DNA of 13,658 nucleotides from Sphingomonas sp. GTDB taxonomy: Bacteria; Pseudomonadota; Alphaproteobacteria; Sphingomonadales; Sphingomonadaceae. A program made the translations under genes and the position numbers. The stretch is from contig JAICVC010000042.1 of assembly GCA_025935515.1 (NCBI GenBank), positions 1 to 13,658 on the forward strand. The letters run 5' to 3'. The notes beneath the pieces are model-generated. The model made no database searches. It worked only from the letters and a program-made list of their open reading frames with translations, and was not told the DNA's origin. Below are positions 1-5,894 of the stretch, piece by piece (within the stretch, counting starts at the first letter, position 1; each line of letters begins with the position of its first letter).

Positions 1-454
1 CGATCGACCGCGTGATGCGCCAGCGTTCCTCGATCGGCTGGTAGGGGTCGGTATTGGTGCCCATTGCGATCGGGCGGCATTCGTAGCCGGGGCGGGATAG
101 TGCGGCATGGAGAAGCTGCGCCGCGTTTGGCTTCACGAACAACCGGGATTCGAAATCCACGCCGGGCGAGAGGTCGTGATAGGCGTGCGTCGGCCGCGCG
201 AAGCAATAGATGCAGCCATGCTCACACCCGCGGAAGGCGTTGATCGAGCGGTCGAATCCGATGTCCGGCGAGTTGTTGCGGGTCAGGATGGACTTGGGAC
301 GCTCGATCGTGACCGTCGTCCGGCGCTTGGGCACGCCATCGAGCGCTTCGACCTGGTCGAGCCACTCGCCCTCGACCGACCGCTCCTGGAGATTGAAGCG
401 AGTGGGTGTGGGATTGCGGGTGGCCCCGCGGCCATCGCTCGACTCGACCGGCAT
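1..454 (-). CDS. PA0069-family radical SAM protein (partial, C-terminus off the left edge)
   Basis: The visible 151 residues are the N-terminus of a radical SAM enzyme of the PA0069 group, which belongs with the SplB-like (DNA repair photolyase, COG1533) proteins. Residues 77-84 read CEHGCIYC, the CxxxCxxC motif (Cys77, Cys81, Cys84) that binds the [4Fe-4S] cluster used to cleave S-adenosylmethionine. The family block GTNTDPYQP follows at about 132-140. The N-terminal part (RGATRNPTPTRF, then VEGEWLD) is also typical of this group. The ATG at 454 is favoured because an in-frame TAA lies only 9 bases upstream and the conserved N-terminus begins here. No Shine-Dalgarno sequence precedes it. A promoter with a LexA-type box lies directly upstream. 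The substrate of the PA0069 group is not known to me; a role in DNA repair is inferred from the SplB relationship and the box. The family call is firm, the function is not. Confidence 0.93.
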   Translation of the reverse strand, partial: MPVESSDGRGATRNPTPTRFNLQERSVEGEWLDQVEALDGVPKRRTTVTIERPKSILTRNNSPDIGFDRSINAFRGCEHGCIYCFARPTHAYHDLSPGVDFESRLFVKPNAAQLLHAALSRPGYECRPIAMGTNTDPYQPIEERWRITRSI

Positions 455-460
455 CCGGGG

Positions 461-489
461 GATTTACGCCGTCGCTGAGAACATAACAA
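461..489 (-). promoter_or_regulatory. Predicted sigma-70 promoter of the radical SAM gene
   Basis: On the minus strand TTGTTA (484-489) and TAAATC (461-466) are separated by exactly 17 bases, each matching 4 of 6 bases of the sigma-70 consensus. Only six bases lie between the -10 element and the ATG at 454, so transcription would begin at or within a few bases of the start codon. That fits the lack of a Shine-Dalgarno sequence and suggests a leaderless mRNA. This is a prediction from sequence only. Confidence 0.45.
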
Positions 490-493
490 GAAC
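479..493 (-). promoter_or_regulatory. LexA-type SOS box (GAAC-N7-GAAC)
   Basis: GAAC at 479-482 and GAAC at 490-493 are separated by seven bases, which on the minus strand reads GTTC-N7-GTTC. This is the direct-repeat LexA operator established for Alphaproteobacteria. It covers the whole predicted -35 hexamer (484-489) of the radical SAM gene, the place where a repressor would block transcription. The barrel gene on the other strand starts about 150 bases away, so it is a less likely target. A match of this pattern has an expected frequency of roughly 0.4 in a window of this size, so position and gene context carry the argument. Confidence 0.6.
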
Positions 494-642
494 ATGAGAT
501 GAATTCCGACCAAGCGTGACCGTTCCGGCGACGAACCGAGCAATCTCAACCATTCGTAATGTTTGATTCAGCTGGGATGCAGCTTTCGAGCACCAATCCG
601 GCGCACGACAGGGGCTCACGTAGCCAAAAGGGATATCCACAC

Positions 643-1521
643 ATGCGCAGAACCTTGTTAGCCGCGGCTGCTGCCGCGGGCGCTCTTGCTTCGCCCGCGT
701 TCGCGGACGGACCATATGTCGGGATCGAGGGCGGGGCGACGCTGCCCCGCAGCACCGACCTCGACATCATCCTCAACAACACCAGCGTCACGCCGAACAC
801 CTCCGTCACCTACAGCGATGGTGAAAGGATTAAGTATAAGACCGGTTGGAACGTGGACGCGCTGGCCGGGTACAAGCTTGGCCTGTTCAGGCTCGAAGTG
901 CAGGGCGGTTACCAACGCGCACCCGTAAAGAGCCTGACCGCGAGCTCCGCATTGCTCGGTGACATCTCGACGGCTTCGGGCACCACGGCGACCGCTGCGA
1001 ACCTCGCTGTCGGTAACCGAGTGGGCGTCACCTACGTGCTCGCCAACGCCCTGCTCGATTCCGATTTCGGCGGCGGGTTTGGCGGCTATCTCGGTGGCGG
1101 CGCGGGACGCGCCTGGGTGTCCTACTCCGGCGACAAGGACAACGCCTGGGCGTTCGACGGCGAGGCCGGCCTGCGTTACGCGCTGACGCCGAACCTCGAT
1201 GCCGGGGTGAAGTACCAATATCTCCACACGGCCAAGCTCGACTTCAACGACGCGTTTTCCGTCAACGGCGTCAATTACACCAGCAAAGCCAGCGGGAATT
1301 ACAATTCCCACAACATCCTCGCGAGCCTGGTCTACAATTTCAACGGGCGGCAAAACGAAGCAGCAGTACCTGCCGCTGCTCCGCCGCCACCACCGCCGCC
1401 CCCTGCGCCGCCGGCAACGCAGACCTGCCCAGATGGCTCGGTGATCGAAGCGACGTCGACTTGCCCGGCGCCGCCTCCGCCGCCGCCACCGCCGCCGACG
1501 CAGCGCGGCGAGCGCGGCTAA
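643..1521 (+). CDS. Outer-membrane beta-barrel protein, OmpA-like, with Pro-rich tail and no OmpA C-terminal domain
   Basis: A 292-residue protein. Residues 1-21 are a Sec signal peptide (Arg2-Arg3, Ala/Leu core, cleavage expected after SPAFA). About 22-235 alternates short hydrophobic and aromatic strands with polar loops, as in eight-stranded OmpA/opacity-type barrels, and the last strand ends in VYNFN near 230-234. The remaining tail has two proline runs (about 247-257 and 276-285) flanking a short segment with two cysteines (Cys262, Cys274) that could form a disulfide in the periplasm. Related sphingomonad proteins usually carry a similar tail that leads into a peptidoglycan-binding OmpA domain; here the reading frame stops at RGERG. 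ATG 643 is chosen because AAGGGA (628-633) sits 9 bases upstream and the signal peptide starts there; an in-frame ATG at 559 would add a non-signal-like extension. Family firm, exact role (structural porin or surface protein) unknown. Confidence 0.88.
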   Translation: MRRTLLAAAAAAGALASPAFADGPYVGIEGGATLPRSTDLDIILNNTSVTPNTSVTYSDGERIKYKTGWNVDALAGYKLGLFRLEVQGGYQRAPVKSLTASSALLGDISTASGTTATAANLAVGNRVGVTYVLANALLDSDFGGGFGGYLGGGAGRAWVSYSGDKDNAWAFDGEAGLRYALTPNLDAGVKYQYLHTAKLDFNDAFSVNGVNYTSKASGNYNSHNILASLVYNFNGRQNEAAVPAAAPPPPPPPPAPPATQTCPDGSVIEATSTCPAPPPPPPPPPTQRGERG

Positions 1522-1537
1522 CTCGGAGAGCAACTGG

Positions 1538-1572
1538 CCTCCCGGATTCTTGGGTCCGGGAGGTCCTTTCTT
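1538..1572 (+). terminator. Rho-independent terminator after the barrel gene
   Basis: A perfect 9-bp stem, CCTCCCGGA (1538-1546) with TCCGGGAGG (1555-1563), closes an 8-base loop and is followed by TCCTTTCTT. It lies 16 bases after the barrel gene's stop. The T-rich tail is only on the plus-strand side, so it terminates the plus-strand transcript. The tail runs into the last codon of the converging lytic transglycosylase gene. Confidence 0.85.
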
Positions 1573-3421
1573 AGTGACGGAGCGAAGTCATGCTGGTCGG
1601 GAAGGCGGGCCAGCGGTGCTGGGCCATGGCTTTGAGCGTCGCCGTCGGCTCATTGTTGAGGCCTTGGTAGACCCACATGTTACGGAGCACCGCCGGAACG
1701 TAATAGCGCGTTTCCCAATAGGGTATCGACTCGATCCAGAGGAGCGGGTCGCCGCGGTCGTTGATCCCGGCCCAACGCGCCACCGGCAGCGGTCCGGCGT
1801 TGTACGAAGCGATGATCCGCGGAAGCTGTCCGGCTGTCGCCGAGGAGCTTCGCATGGCTTCGATGAAGCTCTGGCCGAATTCGAGGTTGAAGCGCGGGTC
1901 GGTGAGCGAGCTGCGGGAATATGGCAGGCCGCGGGCGCGAGCGAGGTCCTGCGCCGTACCGGGCCGGACTTGCATCAGGCCCACGGCGTCGGCCGGGCTC
2001 ACCGCGGTTCGCCTGAAGGCCGATTCCTGGACGATGTGACCGAAGGCGAGGGCGGGGTCGACCCGCCAGCCGTTGACCGGCCGCCACTGCGGATTGGGGT
2101 AGCGGTCCGAGGAGTCCGAACGCGCCCCCCACTGGCCGTTGTTCGCCAGCCAGAGCTGCGCCGCAGGCAAATCCAGCCGCTTGGCGAGTTGGATCAAGGC
2201 ATGATGTTCGGTCGCCAGGCCGATCTTCGCCTGATGACGCAGCATTTCCTCGGCCAGCGCCGGCTCGCCGATCTTGGCGAGCTCGGTCGCGCGCTGGACA
2301 TTGGCAAGCCGGTCGATCGGCGGATCGCTGGCGACCAAAGGATCGTCGGCGAGCTTGGTCGGGAGGCCGAGCGTTTCGCGAGCGAGCAGGCCGTAGAAGC
2401 TTTCGCTCGCCTCCGCGGTCGATGCCGCCGACCTCAGAAGTCGTTCGACCGAGCGCGGACGGCCGGCTGCCTGCTCGGCCCGTGCCGCCCAATAATAGCC
2501 GCCCGCGCGCAGCTCGCGCTGCTGAGCGAGCTGGGCGACCTGTTGGAAGGCCGTCGAGGCGGCGTTCCAGTCGCCGAGGCGCCACGAGGCGAGGCCCGAG
2601 ATCCAGGCCGCCTGGCTTGCCCATTCGCCGTTCGCACCCTGCCGCCAGGTGTCGGCGACCCTGCGAGCATCCAAATCGAGGCCGTTGACGTAATAAGCGA
2701 ATGCGACCCGCTGGGCTGCCTCTGCCCGGGCTTCGAGCGATAGCGACGGGGCGTAGGTCAGCAGCTGCGCCTCCGCCCCGGCGGGATCGTCGGCCCTAAT
2801 CAGGGGATCGAGAAGGCTACGGAGCTGGTCGGCATAAGGTTCGCCCTGAATCGGCTTGGCCCGGTAGCGGATCGGTGCCGAGCTCAGATTGTAGGTCGGT
2901 TTTTCGGGGACGATCAGCGGAGCGGCCGTCGCCCCGCGCTTGATTGCCATTGCCGCCAGTTGGTCCGCCTGCGGAAGCTCCGGCGCTTCGGCAAGCAGCG
3001 CCTGGATCGACGCGAGATCGACCACCGGCGAGCCCTTGGCCGTGTACAGCTCGGCCTTCGCGACCGGAGTCAGGATGTTGCCCGGAAGGCCGGCGATGCC
3101 GGCGCGCGCGGAGGCCCAATTCCCGGCGTCGATCGCATCGAACACGCCGCGCCAATCCTTGGGAACGACCACTGGTCGCGGTAGGGCCACTGGCTGGGCG
3201 GCAGCCGTTTGCGGTGGGCTTGCAGCTGGCAGGGCTGCGGCCGGGGGCGAGTTGTCGGTCGGGACTGCTGCCTGAGGCAGGGCTATCGCGGGCGATGGCG
3301 GCGCCGGCTGCGGTGCTGCCGGCGCGGGGGTCGGCAGCGGCGCCAGTGGGTCCGGGGAAGCCTGCGCAAACAGCGGCGCGGCCCAGATCAAGGCCCCACA
3401 GGCGAGCAATCCGGACTTCAA
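1571..3421 (-). CDS. Slt-type soluble lytic murein transglycosylase
   Basis: A 616-residue periplasmic enzyme that cleaves the MurNAc-GlcNAc bond of peptidoglycan, forming 1,6-anhydroMurNAc. With the TTG start it begins with a signal peptide (Lys2, hydrophobic 5-17, cleavage likely after AQA near 22). A Pro/Ala-rich linker covers about 23-86, a long helical Slt70-like superhelix about 87-430, and the catalytic SLT domain the C-terminal part. There QESAF carries the catalytic Glu466, followed by GLMQV (481-485), SYNAG (539-543) and a conserved IP-x-x-ETR-x-YV segment near 566-576. The TTG at 3421-3419 is preferred to ATG 3457: it has a strong GGAGGA at six bases, its bases overlap the TGA of the upstream gene as TTGA, and it puts the signal peptide at the N-terminus. 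Cotranscribed with and coupled to the glycosylase-like gene. Confidence 0.93.
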   Translation of the reverse strand: MKSGLLACGALIWAAPLFAQASPDPLAPLPTPAPAAPQPAPPSPAIALPQAAVPTDNSPPAAALPAASPPQTAAAQPVALPRPVVVPKDWRGVFDAIDAGNWASARAGIAGLPGNILTPVAKAELYTAKGSPVVDLASIQALLAEAPELPQADQLAAMAIKRGATAAPLIVPEKPTYNLSSAPIRYRAKPIQGEPYADQLRSLLDPLIRADDPAGAEAQLLTYAPSLSLEARAEAAQRVAFAYYVNGLDLDARRVADTWRQGANGEWASQAAWISGLASWRLGDWNAASTAFQQVAQLAQQRELRAGGYYWAARAEQAAGRPRSVERLLRSAASTAEASESFYGLLARETLGLPTKLADDPLVASDPPIDRLANVQRATELAKIGEPALAEEMLRHQAKIGLATEHHALIQLAKRLDLPAAQLWLANNGQWGARSDSSDRYPNPQWRPVNGWRVDPALAFGHIVQESAFRRTAVSPADAVGLMQVRPGTAQDLARARGLPYSRSSLTDPRFNLEFGQSFIEAMRSSSATAGQLPRIIASYNAGPLPVARWAGINDRGDPLLWIESIPYWETRYYVPAVLRNMWVYQGLNNEPTATLKAMAQHRWPAFPTSMTSLRH

Positions 3422-4146
3422 GACTCGTCCTCCATCAGAAGCAACAAGTCCTTCCATGCGAGGGACTTGTTTGAGGGTTGATTAAGCAGTTGGCGGGGAT
3501 GGAAGGTCGCGACAGCGCGCACGCCCTCGATCTTGTGCGCGTGACCACGCGCCTGCGGCAGCGGCTTGCCAAGAAGCGCCTGCGCCGGACCGTCGCCGAG
3601 CAGCAGCAGGCGCCTGGGCCTGGCGAGCCGGATATGGTTGCGTGCGATCTCGGCGCAGGCTTCGCGGTCAGCGGGACTCATGCGGGTGCCGGGCACGTGG
3701 AAACAGGAGAGCGAAGCGCTGTAAGCCTGGTCGACCGGGATCTTGATCGCCGCGAGCATGCGCTTGGCGAGCTCCCAGGATTCGCCGCCGATCGGTTGCC
3801 CTGAAGCGAAATCCTCGAGCGTCGGCGCGTCGGCCAGCAGCATGATCGCCGCATCCTCGGGTCCTTGCGGCATGATCCGCTTTGCCGTCGCCGAAGCGAG
3901 CGGGAGCTGGGTGCTGCTCGCCAGCCAGTCCTGAAGCTCGGCCAGCGTGTCGTGGGTGGGCTGCTCGAGGTTAGGCGGCGGCGCGGGCTCCGCCGCTTCG
4001 GGCCGGGGCTTGTGGATCGGTTTCAGCCAATCGCGCGGTTCTTCCTGGATCGCCACGTCGACGCCCGCATCGAGCCACCAGACCAATGCGCTGTGCGCCT
4101 CGGCCCAGGACAAATCTGCGCCAATCGTATCCGCTTCCCCACCCAC
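3418..4146 (-). CDS. Uracil-DNA glycosylase superfamily protein, degenerate family-4-like
   Basis: A 242-residue protein. The C-terminal half follows the family 4/5 UDG layout: a motif-A-like segment LADAPTLEDF (104-113) where active members have GEAPG, then SCFHVPG (147-153), and a motif-B-like TFHPRQLLNQP (214-224) followed by K-x-x-x-W-K-DL. Family-4 enzymes bind [4Fe-4S] through four cysteines. Here the second pair is kept (Cys148 and Cys164, 16 apart), but no CxxC exists in the N-terminal part, where the aligned stretch reads STQLPLAS. The N-terminus has a WW-x-DAGVDV-type block and a proline-rich spacer (about 43-64). Start is GTG 4146, the most upstream start after an in-frame TGA. Removal of uracil from DNA is the family activity; whether this protein is active is uncertain. 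It may bind without a cluster, or do something else. First gene of a pair with the transglycosylase. Confidence 0.78.
   Translation of the reverse strand: MGGEADTIGADLSWAEAHSALVWWLDAGVDVAIQEEPRDWLKPIHKPRPEAAEPAPPPNLEQPTHDTLAELQDWLASSTQLPLASATAKRIMPQGPEDAAIMLLADAPTLEDFASGQPIGGESWELAKRMLAAIKIPVDQAYSASLSCFHVPGTRMSPADREACAEIARNHIRLARPRRLLLLGDGPAQALLGKPLPQARGHAHKIEGVRAVATFHPRQLLNQPSNKSLAWKDLLLLMEDES
3428..3433 (-). promoter_or_regulatory. Strong Shine-Dalgarno deciding the TTG start of the transglycosylase gene
   Basis: GGAGGA on the minus strand, inside the last codons of the upstream gene, lies six bases before TTG 3421. The ATG at 3457 has no comparable site. This supports reinitiation at the TTGA junction. 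Confidence 0.75.
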
Positions 4147-4167
4147 GATGTGGTTTCTCGCCCGGCA

Positions 4168-4183
4168 TTGACGGAGCCGTCAA
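4168..4183. promoter_or_regulatory. Perfect inverted repeat in the divergent intergenic region (possible operator)
   Basis: TTGACGG (4168-4174), two bases, then CCGTCAA (4177-4183): a perfect 7-bp dyad in the 98-base gap between the glycosylase-like gene (minus) and ETF-QO (plus). It lies 61 bases upstream of the ETF-QO start and 21 bases upstream of the GTG of the other gene. Each arm begins with TTGACG, resembling a -35 hexamer in both directions, but I find no convincing -10 at the right distance on either strand. A dimeric repressor site is a reasonable reading; the regulator is unknown. Confidence 0.4.
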
Positions 4184-4244
4184 GGAATGGGCAGTGCAGA
4201 CGAGTCGAATTGTGTTTCGGGCGCGGCAGGACGAAGGGGAACGG

Positions 4245-5894
4245 ATGAGCCATCGCGAATCCATGGCTTATGACGTGGTGATCGTCGGCGCCGGGCCCGC
4301 GGGGCTGGCCGCGGCCATCCGCCTCAAGCAGCTGGCGAACGACGCCGGCCGCGAGCTCGGCGTCTGCGTCCTCGAAAAGGGCAGCGAGGTGGGCGCGCAC
4401 ATCCTGTCGGGCGCGGTGATCGACCCTAGGGCATTGAACGAGCTGATCCCGGACTGGAAGGACAAGGGCTCGCCGCTGACGGTGCCGGTTACCGAGAACC
4501 ACCATTGGGTGCTCTCGAAGAAGGGCAAGTTCGGCATCCCGGAGATGCTGACTCCGCCGTTCATGCACAACAAGGGCACCTACACCTTGAGCCTGGGCAA
4601 TTTCTGCCGGTGGCTCGCCGGCCAGGCAGAGGAACTCGGTGTCGAGATATTCCCGGGTTTTCCTGCCTCGGAAATCCTGTTCAACGACGACGGCTCGGTG
4701 AAGGGGGTCGCCACAGGCGACATGGGGATCGCGCGGGATGGAAGCCATCGCCCCGATTATCAGCCGGGAATGGAGCTCCACGCGAAATATACGTTCTTCG
4801 CCGAAGGGGCGCGCGGGCACCTCACCAAGCGGCTGACCGAGCTGTTCGCGCTCCGCGAGGAGAGTGGACCGCAGGTTTTCGGGCTTGGAGTCAAGGAATT
4901 ATGGGAGATTCCTGCGGACAAACATAAGCCCGGGCGAGTGATCCACACCCAGGGATGGCCGCTATCGGGGGCCTGGGGCGGCGGTTTCCTCTATCATCAG
5001 GAGAATAACCAGGTCGCGCTGGGATTCGTGGTCGCGCTCGACTACGCCAACCCCTACCTGTCGCCGTTCGAGGAAATGCAGCGCTGGAAGACGCATCCGG
5101 CGATCCGCGCGGAGATCGAGGGCGGGCGGCGGCTGTCCTACGGCGCTCGGGCGATCAACGAAGGGGGCTATCAGGCGATCCCGAAGCTGGTCTTCCCGGG
5201 CGGCGCGCTGATGGGCTGCTCGGCGGGCTTCGTCAACGTGCCGCGCATCAAGGGCACGCACACCGCGATGAAATCGGCGATGCTCGCCGCCGAAGCGGCG
5301 TTCGAGGCGATCGCCAATGGCCGCTCGAGCGACATGCTCACGACCTATCCGCCGGCGCTGCACAAGAGCTGGGTCGCGACCGAGCTCCACGCCGTCCGCA
5401 ACGCTCAGCCGGCCGTCGCGCATTGGGGCGGAACCATGGGCACGCTCTACGCCGGGCTCGACATGTGGCTCAATTACCTGCGGATCGGTGTGCCATGGAC
5501 GCTCAAGCACAAGCCCGATCATGAACGGCTGCGGCGCAAGGAGGCGGCGGTCCCGATCGACTACCCCAAGCCCGACGGCGTGCTGACCTTCGACCGGCTG
5601 TCCTCGGTGTTCGTGTCCAACACCAATCATGAGGAAGACCAGCCGGTTCATCTGACGCTCAAGGATGCCGACATACCCACGGCCATCAACCTGCCGGTTT
5701 ATGCCGGTCCCGAGCAGCGCTATTGTCCGGCAGGCGTCTACGAATTCGTCGAGAGCGAGAGTGGTGAACCGAAGCTCCAGATCAACGCCCAGAATTGCGT
5801 CCACTGCAAGACGTGCGACATCAAGGATCCGACCCAGAACATCAACTGGGTCACTCCCGAAGGCGGCGGAGGTCCCAATTATCCGAACATGTAG
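4245..5894 (+). CDS. Electron transfer flavoprotein-ubiquinone oxidoreductase (ETF-QO)
   Basis: A 549-residue flavoprotein that passes electrons from reduced ETF, fed by acyl-CoA and other dehydrogenases, to ubiquinone at the inner membrane. Residues 8-20 (YDVVIVGAGPAG) form the Rossmann FAD-binding loop with GAGPAG at 15-20. The segment KGSEVGAHILSGAV and the GCSAGFVNVPRIKGTH stretch are family-typical. The C-terminal ferredoxin-like domain has four cysteines for the [4Fe-4S] cluster: Cys494 (RYCPAG) and Cys518, Cys521, Cys524 (NCVHCKTC), followed by the conserved ending GPNYPNM. Length matches the family. ATG 4245 follows AAGGGGA (4234-4240); the in-frame ATG at 4263 is less well placed. 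First gene of a five-gene plus-strand operon. Identification is firm. Confidence 0.97.
   Translation: MSHRESMAYDVVIVGAGPAGLAAAIRLKQLANDAGRELGVCVLEKGSEVGAHILSGAVIDPRALNELIPDWKDKGSPLTVPVTENHHWVLSKKGKFGIPEMLTPPFMHNKGTYTLSLGNFCRWLAGQAEELGVEIFPGFPASEILFNDDGSVKGVATGDMGIARDGSHRPDYQPGMELHAKYTFFAEGARGHLTKRLTELFALREESGPQVFGLGVKELWEIPADKHKPGRVIHTQGWPLSGAWGGGFLYHQENNQVALGFVVALDYANPYLSPFEEMQRWKTHPAIRAEIEGGRRLSYGARAINEGGYQAIPKLVFPGGALMGCSAGFVNVPRIKGTHTAMKSAMLAAEAAFEAIANGRSSDMLTTYPPALHKSWVATELHAVRNAQPAVAHWGGTMGTLYAGLDMWLNYLRIGVPWTLKHKPDHERLRRKEAAVPIDYPKPDGVLTFDRLSSVFVSNTNHEEDQPVHLTLKDADIPTAINLPVYAGPEQRYCPAGVYEFVESESGEPKLQINAQNCVHCKTCDIKDPTQNINWVTPEGGGGPNYPNM
5868..5872 (+). promoter_or_regulatory. Shine-Dalgarno GGAGG inside the end of ETF-QO, serving the TPR gene
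   Basis: GGAGG lies five bases before an in-frame ATT (5878) and eight bases before ATC (5881) of the TPR reading frame. No ATG, GTG or TTG in that frame is near it. It overlaps the Gly-rich codons of ETF-QO, so it could be a by-product of coding; the match to the expected signal-peptide start is what makes it notable. Confidence 0.4.

Noticed and set aside
570..584. Inverted repeat AGCTG-5-CAGCT upstream of the barrel gene as an operator or riboregulator
   Set aside because: Only 5 bp per arm, common by chance, and not placed with respect to any promoter element I can identify.
559..642. ATG 559 as start of the barrel protein
   Set aside because: It adds 28 residues before a normal signal peptide; ATG 643 has a Shine-Dalgarno sequence and the right N-terminus.
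496..642. Sigma-70 promoter for the barrel gene
   Set aside because: I could not find a -35/-10 pair with good spacing; several weak hexamers exist but none stands out.
1381..1505. Polyproline-coding CCG/GCC runs as a tandem repeat or recombination element
   Set aside because: They are explained by the Pro-rich tail of the barrel protein; no regular repeat unit or element ends are present.
658..1533. 291-codon open frame on the minus strand, opposite the barrel gene
   Set aside because: Its product starts with arginine runs that are the complement of the polyproline codons, it has no family features, and the plus-strand frame has a signal peptide and barrel pattern.
1550..2743. 397-codon plus-strand open frame opposite the transglycosylase
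   Set aside because: Its composition is Arg/Gly/Ala shadow coding of a GC-rich gene; the minus-strand frame carries all SLT catalytic motifs.
4023..4820. 265-codon minus-strand open frame over the ETF-QO 5' half
   Set aside because: It overlaps the clear FAD-binding region of ETF-QO and the divergent promoter region and shows no recognisable motif.
5665..5877. ATG 5665 as start of the TPR gene
   Set aside because: It would overlap ETF-QO by 230 bases and add a Ser/Arg-rich stretch ahead of an internal signal peptide, which is a typical shadow translation.
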